Position numbers and translations under genes: made by a program. DNA of 64,000 nt from Candidatus Nitrosopumilus sp. (GTDB lineage Archaea > Thermoproteota > Nitrososphaeria > Nitrososphaerales > Nitrosopumilaceae). Each line of letters begins with the position of its first letter. Within the stretch, counting starts at the first letter, position 1. Shown here piece after piece: positions 51,296 through 59,232 of the stretch. The notes under the pieces were generated by a model. The model was not told the DNA's origin. It was given only the letters and a program-made list of their open reading frames with translations, and did no database searches. Where the stretch lies: positions 1 through 64,000 of the forward strand of contig NZ_JAOULD010000004.1 of the NCBI RefSeq assembly GCF_029882185.1. The letters are read 5' to 3'.

Positions 51296-51940
51296 TTGGA
51301 ATTTTTGTTAGAAAATATTCTTAATTTGGTAGGATTTTTGGTTGGACTTGCTATAGGAATAATGTCATATATTGGATTTAGGAATACAGGAAGTCCAACA
51401 CTATTTCGATTAACGATTGCATTTTTTTCAATTAGTTTAGGATTTTTTGTTATTTGGACTGGATATATGATTGAAGATTTTGTAACAAAAACAGGAAATA
51501 TTGAAAGATGGATTCAGACTTTAGGAATTGCAATACAAACTATAGGATATTTTTTCATTGCATTTTCACATAGCATAAAATCATTTTTTCCAAAATCTAG
51601 TTATTTTAGATCCGTGGGAATATTTCCTTTATTCTTAGTATCTTCTGTTCAGTTAGAACATATTTTCAGATCCGTTTCATTTATCTTATTGGCATACGGT
51701 GCCATTGAAACAATGTTATCATATTTGGAAAATAGGAATAAAGGAGCAATTTCAGTTTCAATAGGATTAGGATTTTTAGCATTGGGTGAATTTTTGGGAT
51801 GGTATTCATTTGTATTTCCAGAATCAATTCTATATCCTGCATCAATGATAATCAAAATAGGTGGATTGATAGCACTATTCATCCCAGTAAGCAAAGTGCC
51901 TTTGACCAAGATAAAATTTGATGAAGATTTTGGAAAATAA
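51296..51940 (+). CDS. Polytopic membrane protein of unknown function
   Basis: A 214-residue protein from a TTG start with about six or seven hydrophobic helices (LNLVGFLVGLAIGIMSYIGF, LTIAFFSISLGFFVIWTGYM, LGIAIQTIGYFFIAFSHSIK, PASMIIKIGGLIALFIPVSK). There are no charged catalytic motifs in the helices. By topology it resembles sensory or carrier-type seven-helix proteins common in archaea. The function is unknown. Confidence 0.72.
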   Translation: MEFLLENILNLVGFLVGLAIGIMSYIGFRNTGSPTLFRLTIAFFSISLGFFVIWTGYMIEDFVTKTGNIERWIQTLGIAIQTIGYFFIAFSHSIKSFFPKSSYFRSVGIFPLFLVSSVQLEHIFRSVSFILLAYGAIETMLSYLENRNKGAISVSIGLGFLALGEFLGWYSFVFPESILYPASMIIKIGGLIALFIPVSKVPLTKIKFDEDFGK

Positions 51941-52056
51941 TAATCTAGGCTCAAAATTTGGAGAATTTGTGAATTTGTCAAATTCTTTTATCTTTTTAGT
52001 ATATTGGAAAATATCAACCCTCTCTCATAGAAATTAAAATAATTATTCATAGAAAG

Positions 52057-52344
52057 ATGGCAGAATATAGAACACATATTAAAATTATTGGGGATATTTT
52101 AGCAACAACTAGAGATGATTTGCAAGATGAGGATGGAGCATCAGTAACTTATCTAATTAGAAAAGCAAACATTTCACATTCCAGAATTTCATCAATATTG
52201 AAAACCTTAGTATCACAAGGTCTTTTAGAAAAAGTAGATAATCAAGGATCAAATAAATACAAGATAAGTGAAAATGGAAGAGAATTCTTACAAGCATATT
52301 ATGCATTTACAAACTTTGCAGACAGTTTTGGATTAAGCATCTAA
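52057..52344 (+). CDS. Small winged-helix regulator (paralogue A)
   Basis: A 95-residue one-domain winged helix: HIKIIGDILATTRDDLQDED, LIRKANISHSRISSILKTLV and SQGLLEKVDNQGSNKYKISE. It ends with the FADSFGLSI tail also found in the protein at 59.2 kb, which shows the two are paralogues. It is a likely DNA-binding regulator with an unknown target. Confidence 0.85.
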   Translation: MAEYRTHIKIIGDILATTRDDLQDEDGASVTYLIRKANISHSRISSILKTLVSQGLLEKVDNQGSNKYKISENGREFLQAYYAFTNFADSFGLSI

Positions 52345-52424
52345 TCAGACATTTCATCAGATTCTTCAAAATTATCATCAAAATCATCTTCAAAATCAGT
52401 ATCTTCATAATCAGCAGAGGACAT
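52341..52424 (-). CDS. Very acidic micro-ORF, 27 residues
   Basis: The ORF reads MSSADYEDTDFEDDFDDNFE and ends ESDEMSD; more than half the residues are Asp or Glu. Its stop overlaps the winged-helix gene stop by 4 bp. Such a composition could mimic DNA or buffer a basic partner, but a chance ORF cannot be ruled out. Confidence 0.4.
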   Translation of the reverse strand: MSSADYEDTDFEDDFDDNFEESDEMSD

Positions 52425-52471
52425 ATCTTTCAAGTAAAATCACAAACTGTTAAAAACGTATTCAAAAGTAA

Positions 52472-53101
52472 ATGATAATTAAAGAAAAAAAATTAGAGAA
52501 CATATTGAAAGTTAATTGTGATAAAGAAGGAATCAAAGTAGCTTCTAAGATAATCAACAATGGTGGAATTGTGATATTTCCTACGGATACCGTTTATGGG
52601 ATAGGTTGTGATCCATACAATAAGGCATCTGTAGAAAAAATATACAAAATAAAATCTCGAAATATTTCAAAATCCCTTCCAGTTTTAACATATTCAAAAG
52701 AAACAGCCAAGAAAATTGTTCAATTTGATGAATTTGCAGAAAAAATTGTCGATAAATTTTGGCCAGGACCACTAACAATAATTTTGAAAATTACAGATAA
52801 AAAAATTAAAGAATCATTAAACTTGAAAGATAAAATTGCAATTAGAGTTCCTAATAATAAATGCATATTGGAATTATTGCAAAAATGTAATTTTCTTGTT
52901 GGAACTAGTGCAAATGTTTCAGGAGATTCATCATATACAAATCCAGAAGAGGGTTTGCAGAATTTAGAAGGATATGATGTGTTTGTAGATGGAGGAGTAA
53001 TTTCAGGAAAAGGGGAATCAACAATTATTGAAATTGAAAATAATGAAATCAAAATTATCCGGGAAGGTTCTTTAAGCAAAGAAGAAATTTTACATGTATG
53101 A
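52472..53101 (+). CDS. Sua5/TsaC threonylcarbamoyl-AMP synthase
   Basis: A 209-residue YrdC-domain protein: IFPTDTVYGIGCDPYNKASV, EKIYKIKSRNISKSLPVLTY, KFWPGPLTIILKITDK and VGTSANVSGDSSYTNPEEGL. It makes threonylcarbamoyl-AMP from Thr, bicarbonate and ATP, the first step of tRNA t6A37 formation. The Sua5 C-terminal domain is absent, so it is the short TsaC form. It overlaps the THUMP gene by 4 bp and stands near the Cgi121 fusion, the KEOPS side of the same pathway. Confidence 0.93.
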   Translation: MIIKEKKLENILKVNCDKEGIKVASKIINNGGIVIFPTDTVYGIGCDPYNKASVEKIYKIKSRNISKSLPVLTYSKETAKKIVQFDEFAEKIVDKFWPGPLTIILKITDKKIKESLNLKDKIAIRVPNNKCILELLQKCNFLVGTSANVSGDSSYTNPEEGLQNLEGYDVFVDGGVISGKGESTIIEIENNEIKIIREGSLSKEEILHV

Positions 53102-53619
53102 ATCTGATTATTACATGTCCTAGGCATCTTGAACCAGAAACAGAGGAAGAATTAAGAGAAATTTTAGAAGAATTTGGAGATTCAGATGTAAAGATCTCAA
53201 TCACAGACATGTCAGGAATCTTGACAGCAGAGACACATCTTGATCCCATAGAAGTTGTAAGAAAAATCAAAGATATGCTTCTTGATGAGCCATGGAGTAT
53301 TAGATACTGTAAAAGAATCATACCAATACAGAAAGTGATTGAATCAAAAATTGATCAAATAGAAAATAGCACATCAGAATTATCTAATCAAATTTTAGAA
53401 AATGAAACATATAGAATATCAATTGAGAAACGAAATTCAGATTTATCAAGTAAAGAAATAATTACAAAAATTGCAGATAAAATAAAAAATAAAGTATCTC
53501 TTGAATTTCCTGATAAAGTGATATTAATAGAAATTTTAGGGAATAAAACAGGTATTTCCATACTAAAAAAATCAGATATTCTAAGTACAGAAAAAACTAA
53601 ACGAAGTATGTCAGAATAA
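53098..53619 (+). CDS. THUMP-domain RNA-binding protein (Tan1-like)
   Basis: A 173-residue protein beginning LIITCPRHLEPETEEELREI, the start of archaeal THUMP/Tan1-type proteins, with TAETHLDPIEVVRKIKDMLL and a THUMP core (RISIEKRNSDLSSKEIITKI, VILIEILGNKTGISIL). THUMP domains bind tRNA acceptor ends, and Tan1 is the tRNA acetylation adaptor. It is coupled to Sua5 by a 4-bp overlap and converges with the Cgi121 fusion (9-bp overlap). Confidence 0.85.
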   Translation: MNLIITCPRHLEPETEEELREILEEFGDSDVKISITDMSGILTAETHLDPIEVVRKIKDMLLDEPWSIRYCKRIIPIQKVIESKIDQIENSTSELSNQILENETYRISIEKRNSDLSSKEIITKIADKIKNKVSLEFPDKVILIEILGNKTGISILKKSDILSTEKTKRSMSE

Positions 53620-54384
53620 TACTGCTGCTTTCTCTACTAAAATATCAGATAGAGGATTTTTTGAATAAATTGAATCAATGTGTTTTTTTGTTATTTTGAA
53701 ATGTTTTTTGAGATAACCATCATTATTTTTTGAGAATAAATTTACAGAAATAGGGAACAGATCACGATATAATGAATCTAGTGTTTTTTTATTTCCAATA
53801 GCAATCAAAATAAAATTAGATTTCGGTTTAATTCCAACATTTTTTATTGCATCAGAAATTTGTGTAGTTAAAGCAAATCGCATAAGAATATCAGTTTCAA
53901 TTTTATTAGAAAGTAGAATATTATTTTTTTCAGACTCAATAGACAATGAAATTATTTTTTTGAAATGATATGAATTTAAAATATAATTACTAGATACAGC
54001 TTGAAATAGAAGCTTAGGATATTTCTCTCTGAGTGAATCAATGAATTTTACATCAATTGATTTTTGTCCTTTAATTTCCATGGCCTGTATTTGTTTTTTA
54101 GAGAATTCAAAAGTAAATTTTTTTGATGCTCCACCATGGATAATTGGGATTATGCTAACGACATCATTATCTTTAATTTTTGTTAATTTTCCATCCATTG
54201 CAGAAGAATCAGCACCATTAATTGCAATTAACACGTTATCAGTATCAAGTTTAGGAGCACTTTCTGGTTTTAATTCAGGTAGTAAATTGATCAATTCTTG
54301 AATAGTGATATCAGATTTATCAATTTTTAGATGTTCTGTAGAAAAAGATTTTTTTGCACCACCTACAAATTTTACAGTAAACAT
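53611..54384 (-). CDS. MoaD/Urm1-like domain fused to KEOPS subunit Cgi121
   Basis: A 257-residue protein of two parts. Residues 1-85 look like a beta-grasp MoaD/ThiS domain: MFTVKFVGGAKKSFSTEHLK, VLIAINGADSSAMDGKLTKI, DNDVVSIIPIIHGG, the last with a GG pair at 84-85. Residues about 90-257 look like Cgi121: LREKYPKLLFQAVSSNYILN, NKIETDILMRFALTTQISDA and IKNVGIKPKSNFILIAIGNK. Cgi121 binds Bud32/tRNA in the t6A complex. The GG is internal, so it is not a free C terminus unless cleaved. Confidence 0.75.
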   Translation of the reverse strand: MFTVKFVGGAKKSFSTEHLKIDKSDITIQELINLLPELKPESAPKLDTDNVLIAINGADSSAMDGKLTKIKDNDVVSIIPIIHGGASKKFTFEFSKKQIQAMEIKGQKSIDVKFIDSLREKYPKLLFQAVSSNYILNSYHFKKIISLSIESEKNNILLSNKIETDILMRFALTTQISDAIKNVGIKPKSNFILIAIGNKKTLDSLYRDLFPISVNLFSKNNDGYLKKHFKITKKHIDSIYSKNPLSDILVEKAAVLF

Positions 54385-54423
54385 ATCTATCTAATTTAAA
54401 ATATAGAAATAATATTTAATTTA

Positions 54424-54777
54424 TTATTCAGTTGTTTCTTTATCAGTCTCAGAAGAAATTTCATCAACAGTTGATTCAACATTCTCAGATGTTTCTACTG
54501 TTTCTTCAATTTCAGCATTTACAGAGATTTCTATTTCAGAAGGTTCTGCGACTTGTTGTTCGATTTTTGAATCTGCAATACGTGCTTGTTTAGCTTTTTC
54601 TTCACGAATTTCTTTTTTAATATATTTTGTAATATATCCTGCAATTTCATTTTTCAAGCCTTTTGAGCGGACAATAGAGATTTGATCTAATGCTTTTTTG
54701 TTTCCAGCAAAATCTTCACCAAATCTAGATTTGTGTCCATTTAGAACCTCATATGAAAGTCGTTTTATTCTATCCAC
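54424..54777 (-). CDS. 30S ribosomal protein S17e with acidic C-terminal tail
   Basis: A 117-residue protein. The first 62 residues are S17e (DRIKRLSYEVLNGHKSRFGE, DFAGNKKALDQISIVRSKGL, KNEIAGYITKYIKKEI). The rest (about 55 residues) is a Glu/Ser/Thr-rich tail (VAEPSEIEISVNAEIEETVE, TSENVESTVDEISSETDKET) not found in typical S17e. It lies 39 bp from the Cgi121 fusion, in the same direction. Confidence 0.92.
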   Translation of the reverse strand: MDRIKRLSYEVLNGHKSRFGEDFAGNKKALDQISIVRSKGLKNEIAGYITKYIKKEIREEKAKQARIADSKIEQQVAEPSEIEISVNAEIEETVETSENVESTVDEISSETDKETTE

Positions 54778-54809
54778 TAAGCGTCAAAAGACAGGGGGGT
54801 ATTTTATAC

Positions 54810-55565
54810 CTATATTCCAAGAAATGAATTTGAATTTTTTTCAAGTAAGGAGGTCATTTCGTCAAAGGATTTACCTAGAACTTTTGAAGCACAGAAAATT
54901 ACACTTGGAATAAAGCTAATTTGCCCAGATTTCATTTCAAAACATTTTGAAAACCTCACAGGGCCATCCGTTTCAACAAGGATTTGAGATTCATCAGTTT
55001 TTGATAACAATGCTTGTTTATCATTCGCATAAATCATCACAGGCCCATAGGATACAAAAAAACCCATATCCATAGCTCTTTGAAGTTGTTTTTTACTTCC
55101 ATCAAACCAATGTAACAATGCATGTTTTGTATCATATGAGGTCATCACTTGAAAAACATCATCTAGACTTTTTCTAGAATGAATTGAAACAGGTTTGTTG
55201 AATTTTTCAGCATAAGACAATAATGTTTCAAATATTTGATTTTGTTTTTTGGCATCATCATTTTGATTTACGTATGTTGGATCTAACCCAATTTCGCCTA
55301 TCCCGTATATACAATCATGCTTGCTTTCAATTAGATTTGAAATATTTTCAATTCCTTCATTTGCACATTCTGGGTGAATTCCAATAAAAGGCAATACTAG
55401 ATTACTTTTTTCTGCAAGATCCAAAGTTTGTAAGGAATTCTTGTAATCCATAGATACACAACAGGCTTTGATTTTCAAATATTCCATTTGTTTTAAGGTA
55501 AATTCCATATCAGAAACATAAGCAGGATCAGATAAATGAATATGAGAATCAAAATACCAAGTCAT
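54810..55565 (-). CDS. TatD-family metal-dependent hydrolase
   Basis: About 251 residues from the ATG at 55565 (MTWYFDSHIHLSDPAYVSDM). It has the TatD metal set: DSHIH, IGEIGLDPTYV, the KPVSIHSRKSLDD motif, ALLHWFDGSKKQ and VETDGP near the end. Such proteins are metal-dependent DNases or deaminase-like hydrolases. The reading frame extends upstream to 55628, but that stretch lies against the histone gene and lacks homology. It converges towards S17e on the same strand. Confidence 0.9.
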   Translation of the reverse strand: MTWYFDSHIHLSDPAYVSDMEFTLKQMEYLKIKACCVSMDYKNSLQTLDLAEKSNLVLPFIGIHPECANEGIENISNLIESKHDCIYGIGEIGLDPTYVNQNDDAKKQNQIFETLLSYAEKFNKPVSIHSRKSLDDVFQVMTSYDTKHALLHWFDGSKKQLQRAMDMGFFVSYGPVMIYANDKQALLSKTDESQILVETDGPVRFSKCFEMKSGQISFIPSVIFCASKVLGKSFDEMTSLLEKNSNSFLGI

Positions 55566-55660
55566 TTCTTTATCAATTATTGAAATAGTCTGTATAAATC
55601 GATTCCTTAGTGATATTTTTTCACTCATTATCTTTTTTCGGAAAAAACCAAAACAAATTC

Positions 55661-55882
55661 ATGAAATCATCAGAATTAGGATTATCTGCAATGTATAGAA
55701 TTCTCAAGAAAGCAGGAGCAGAAAGAGTCAGTGATGAATCAGCAGATGAATTAAGAAGAGTCATAGAAGAAATAGCAGACAGTATTGCTAAAAGTGCAGT
55801 CGAAATGGCCTCTCATGCTAGTAGAAAGACGGTAAAAGGTGAGGATGTAAAATTGGCTTCAAAGTCATTTAGTAAATTCTAA
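55661..55882 (+). CDS. Archaeal histone-fold protein
   Basis: A 73-residue protein from ATG 55661: MKSSELGLSAMYRILKKAGA, ERVSDESADELRRVIEEIAD and KSAVEMASHASRKTVKGEDV. This is a single complete histone fold with the Arg/Thr (RKTVK, loop 2) DNA contacts of HMf-type histones. It wraps DNA as dimers. The in-frame ATG at 55610 would add an unlikely hydrophobic leader. Confidence 0.96.
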   Translation: MKSSELGLSAMYRILKKAGAERVSDESADELRRVIEEIADSIAKSAVEMASHASRKTVKGEDVKLASKSFSKF

Positions 55883-55921
55883 TCTAAAGAGTTTAATTAT
55901 TCACTTTGTGTTTTTTAAAAC

Positions 55922-55993
55922 GGTACTCTGGCAGAACGGTTATGCGTGAGCCTGCAAAGCTTATACAAGGGGGTTCGACTCCCTCGGGTACCT
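55922..55993 (+). tRNA. tRNA-Cys (GCA)
   Basis: The acceptor GGTACTC pairs with GGGTACC, with U as discriminator (canonical for Cys). The anticodon stem TGAGC/GCTTA closes the loop CTGCAAA, anticodon GCA. The T arm GGGGG-TTCGACT-CCCTC pairs (one G-T). CCA is not encoded and no intron is seen. Its last base is shared with the stop of the neighbouring leftward gene. Confidence 0.95.
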
Positions 55994-56403
55994 TATTCTA
56001 CTATAACTTGACCTTTCATCCAAGGATGAAGAGTGCAAAAATAATCAAATGTCCCAACATCATCAAATGTTAGAGTGTAGGATTCAAAAGGATCCATGTG
56101 TCCACTATCAAATAATTCTGTAGGCTCACCATAAAAACCCGAAGTCACACTGTGAAATGCTGAATCTTGATTTACCCATGTAACTTGTTTTCCTGAATCA
56201 ATTACAATTACAGAAGGAATGTAACATCTATCAATTTCTTCACATCCGGGGCGGGACACTTTTGTAGGCATTATAATATCGCCTTTGACAACCAATTTTT
56301 GTTCTTCAGAATTTGTTTCAACGGTAGTATTAGAGAGAATCAATCCAATTATTACAAGAATAATTACTACAATGGTTCCAATTATTGACAATATTTTTAG
56401 CAA
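55993..56403 (-). CDS. Membrane-anchored plastocyanin-like blue copper protein
   Basis: A 136-residue protein with an N-terminal membrane anchor (about 4-24, ILSIIGTIVVIILVIIGLIL) and a single type 1 copper domain. The ligands are H84 (SAFHSVTSG), C123, H126 and M129 (FDYFCTLHPWMKGQ), all in place. Two more cysteines (PGCEEIDRC) may form a disulfide. Such proteins carry electrons between membrane complexes in ammonia-oxidising archaea. Its C-terminal motif closely resembles the plastocyanin domain of the multicopper oxidase at 49 kb. Confidence 0.93.
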   Translation of the reverse strand: MLKILSIIGTIVVIILVIIGLILSNTTVETNSEEQKLVVKGDIIMPTKVSRPGCEEIDRCYIPSVIVIDSGKQVTWVNQDSAFHSVTSGFYGEPTELFDSGHMDPFESYTLTFDDVGTFDYFCTLHPWMKGQVIVE

Positions 56404-56450
56404 ATCACATTACATCCTTAACGTAGTTATTACATAATTACCAAATTCTC

Positions 56451-56460
56451 TAAATATATA
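56451..56460 (+). promoter_or_regulatory. Predicted TATA box for the AIPR-like gene
   Basis: The sequence taaatatata lies about 24 bp before the AIPR ATG at 56479, the spacing for a leaderless transcript. Confidence 0.55.
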
Positions 56461-56478
56461 GGATATTAGAAGACATGA

Positions 56479-58230
56479 ATGTCTCAAAACGGAAATGGAT
56501 TACTAGAATACATACCAGGTTCACATACATTACTAGTTCAGAAAAACTCTAGTCAACCTTTAGAAGGATTTACAGAAAATATTCAAGAAAGTATACAAGA
56601 GTATGCTGAAAATTCTAAGAGTGAAGTAGAGAAAGGAAATAATTTTCTTCAATGGGTTTTGACAAGAGTTTTTGAGGCTACAGAGGATGATGCTGCAGAT
56701 GCAATTGTGGATGGAGCAAATGACCTAGGGATTGACGCATATCTTCCAGTGGATTTTTCAGATAATACGATTAGATTATTTCAATCAAAATATGGCACAT
56801 CACATTCGCTAGAAGCAATAGCAAAATTCAAAGAAGATGCTAAGAGATTACTTGCAAAAGATGTAGTTAAAATGAGACCAGAGCTTGCTCAGTTGGTTAC
56901 AAAAATAAAAGAAAAAAAGCTCAAAATAAAATGCTGCTATGTAACAGATCAAGAAGTAGATTATCAAGATGAAATAGTAGAGATTATTGATCAAAAAGTA
57001 ATAATTCAAAAATTATGGGATAGAATAAAAAAACCCGCAGAAGGTAAAAAATCATCAATAAAATTAGAAAGAATGTTAAGGCATGAAAATACAATTTTAG
57101 GGATTTTAAAGCTACGTGAACTTACTGAATTTGTAAGCAAGAATAGAGATTATGTTTTTGAATCAAATATCAGACAATGGATGCAATTTAAGACTACAGT
57201 GAACAAAGGATTAAGAGAAACATTACAAAGTAATCCAGGCAAATTTTTCTTTTACAATAACGGAATTACTATTGTAGTTAGTGACTTTTCAGAGTTGGGG
57301 GAAAACATAATCGAGCTTCACGCACCACAAATTGTAAATGGTGCACAAACATCAAATTCCATTCTTGATCACTCTAAGAGAACAAAGAATATGGATGGTT
57401 CAATGACAGTAACAATAATCAAAGCTGATGATGAACAAGAGCAAAACAATATCACGAAATATAGAAATTCACAAAATTCGGTTAGAGGAAAAGACTTAGT
57501 TTCATTAATGGATTTTCATAAATCAATAAAGTCTCAATTAAAAAATTGCGGTTATTTTTATGAGATTCAAGCAGGTTCGTTTGATACAAAAACTAAATCA
57601 AAACAATCTGAATATGAAGGAGATTCAATATACAACAATTATCTTCCAGATAACCACAAGAAAGTAATCGTTGCCAAAGATGCAATACAGTCACTAGTTG
57701 CAGGAATTGAACAAAGACCAACTGAAGCATATAGTTCGCCAGCTCAGTTTCTTCCAAGAGGAAGTAAATATGATGATGTTTTCAATGACAATCTAAAAGA
57801 CGATTACAGAATTTTGTTATACCCATATCTTGTAAAAGAATTTGCAAAAAGATCACTGAAATATGGGAAACAAGGAGGCCATAAAACAAAAAGATATGCA
57901 ACATTGTTTTTTGTTGCAGTTTATTTCAGAATCCTTCATAAAAAAATTCTTGAATCAAAGGGAGATTTTAAAGGAGACATAAGGAAATTGGAGCCGATAT
58001 TTCGCAGTTTCAAACTTAATTCCAGAATTTTGAAGATAGCAGACGTGGTGGTGACTAAATTTCTTGAAGATACAGTTGTTGATGACGAAATAGAATTAGC
58101 AAACACCAAGCATAATTTTTTCTCTCAGCATGTTTGGAATGATTCAATGCTTAGAGTAATCGATAAGAAAATCAGACAAGAAGAGGATGAAATTTTAGCA
58201 TTGAAAAAACTTGCAAACAATTTATTTTAA
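56479..58230 (+). CDS. AIPR-type protein (abortive-infection phage-resistance family)
   Basis: A 583-residue protein. The N-terminal part (about 40-200) looks like a restriction-endonuclease-type region (DAADAIVDGANDLGIDAYLP, IRLFQSKYGTSHSLEAIAKF: the D...QxK pattern fits a PD-(D/E)xK fold). Next comes the AIPR core: FFYNNGITIVVSDFSELG (about 256), APQIVNGAQTSNSILDHSKR (about 286) and later KYRNSQNSVRGKDLVSLMDF. AIPR proteins are tied to phage resistance and restriction in bacteria. No other defence gene is adjacent. It has its own TATA box. Confidence 0.85.
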   Translation: MSQNGNGLLEYIPGSHTLLVQKNSSQPLEGFTENIQESIQEYAENSKSEVEKGNNFLQWVLTRVFEATEDDAADAIVDGANDLGIDAYLPVDFSDNTIRLFQSKYGTSHSLEAIAKFKEDAKRLLAKDVVKMRPELAQLVTKIKEKKLKIKCCYVTDQEVDYQDEIVEIIDQKVIIQKLWDRIKKPAEGKKSSIKLERMLRHENTILGILKLRELTEFVSKNRDYVFESNIRQWMQFKTTVNKGLRETLQSNPGKFFFYNNGITIVVSDFSELGENIIELHAPQIVNGAQTSNSILDHSKRTKNMDGSMTVTIIKADDEQEQNNITKYRNSQNSVRGKDLVSLMDFHKSIKSQLKNCGYFYEIQAGSFDTKTKSKQSEYEGDSIYNNYLPDNHKKVIVAKDAIQSLVAGIEQRPTEAYSSPAQFLPRGSKYDDVFNDNLKDDYRILLYPYLVKEFAKRSLKYGKQGGHKTKRYATLFFVAVYFRILHKKILESKGDFKGDIRKLEPIFRSFKLNSRILKIADVVVTKFLEDTVVDDEIELANTKHNFFSQHVWNDSMLRVIDKKIRQEEDEILALKKLANNLF

Positions 58231-58236
58231 TTTCAA

Positions 58237-58298
58237 AGGTAGTAGTCCAACCAAGTAAAAATCTTGCAGGAGGTTTACATTGGCCAGACTGCCTACCT
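58237..58298. other. Gene-free spacer with a terminal inverted repeat
   Basis: Between the AIPR gene and the micro-zinc ORF, aggtag (58237-58242) pairs with ctacct (58293-58298). The sequence between is more GC-rich than its surroundings (ttgcaggaggtttacattgg). It could be an RNA or a tRNA-like remnant, but the stem is only six pairs. Confidence 0.2.
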
Positions 58299-58393
58299 AA
58301 ATTCAGTATAAACCAGTAATATTTAACATAATTTTTCTAATGACTATTTGTTCTAGAATGTTTTTTATATTGATTAAAAAGAGCTAAAGCACT

Positions 58394-58561
58394 TTGGGTA
58401 AAAAAGAAAAATGTGTAATTTGTAGTGAAATTGTAGGATTTCATTTTAAGGGAATGGAGGAATGGGGAATAGAGGGTACATTATGTGGCAAATGTTATTC
58501 AAAAAAAATTGATAAGCATTATCCCGGAGATCATGTCAGAGTAAACAAGCATTTAGATTGA
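58394..58561 (+). CDS. Small zinc-binding protein, 55 residues
   Basis: From the TTG at 58394 the frame gives MGKKEKCVICSEIVGFHFKG and GTLCGKCYSKKIDKHYPGDH: two CxxC pairs about 20 residues apart, as in a treble-clef or LIM-like zinc knuckle. It is co-directional with the AIPR gene, 163 bp downstream. The function is unknown. Confidence 0.7.
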   Translation: MGKKEKCVICSEIVGFHFKGMEEWGIEGTLCGKCYSKKIDKHYPGDHVRVNKHLD

Positions 58562-58563
58562 TT

Positions 58564-59148
58564 TTATTTTGTTTTTGAAAATTTATTTACACTAATACAA
58601 TTCCAAACAAGAGGATCACTTTTTAGATCTTTTTCTTCCAGAAATTTAATGTCAGTTATTGTTTTTTTCTTTTTTAATAAATTAACCTGAAAACTGGAGA
58701 ACTTTTTGCAAGAACATTTGTTAAAAAGACAAACATCATCATCACCTTCATCGTGATCTTGAGCTTCATGACTACATTGACATACTGCATCTTTCTTTAC
58801 ATCGTCAAGAGACTTTTTTGCATATACTCCTAATCTTAGATATGCTTCTCCACCGTGACCTTTTTTGAATCGTTCATAATTTTCAGACTTTGGTAATTCT
58901 TTGAAAAAGGCCAAGTTTGTATCAGGTTTTTGAGAGTCTGCACCCATGATGAACCAATAGTTCTTACTGATCTCTAAAAAGCGAATTTTGATTGATGGAT
59001 CTACCCATGAATGAATAGTATCGTGCCAAATGGAAGATGCCTCTTTTCTTTCAGTAAACAGCGGAACCACATTCATTCTTAGATCATAATACCGATAAGC
59101 AACACCTACAAAATCATCAAACCAAGGGATAGATGATTGTGAAGACAT
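58564..59148 (-). CDS. Protein with C-terminal Cys/His zinc cluster
   Basis: A 194-residue protein. An N-terminal domain (FVGVAYRYYDLRMNVVPLFT, WFIMGADSQKPDTNLAFFKE) is followed at about 120-150 by a dense metal cluster: VCQCSHEAQDHDEGDDDVC, then CSCKKF, holding C123, C125, H127, H132, C140, C145 and C147. Similar small Cys/His clusters are, I believe, common in thaumarchaeal proteins. It converges tightly with the micro-zinc ORF (2 bp apart). The function is unknown. Confidence 0.7.
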   Translation of the reverse strand: MSSQSSIPWFDDFVGVAYRYYDLRMNVVPLFTERKEASSIWHDTIHSWVDPSIKIRFLEISKNYWFIMGADSQKPDTNLAFFKELPKSENYERFKKGHGGEAYLRLGVYAKKSLDDVKKDAVCQCSHEAQDHDEGDDDVCLFNKCSCKKFSSFQVNLLKKKKTITDIKFLEEKDLKSDPLVWNCISVNKFSKTK

Positions 59149-59232
59149 TGGACAAAAATTAGGTCAGAGCTTATTTATCTGATCTGAATTAATGGTAATA
59201 CGCTTATATCAGAGTTTGAGAATTAGTTACAT

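Noticed and set aside
52472-54384. The Sua5-THUMP-Cgi121 group as one operon
   Set aside because: The Cgi121 fusion is on the other strand and converges on the THUMP gene, so only proximity, not co-transcription, is supported.
55610-55660. An upstream start of the histone gene
   Set aside because: It adds a hydrophobic leader (IFFHSLSFFGKNQNK) not seen in histones; the ATG at 55661 gives a complete fold.
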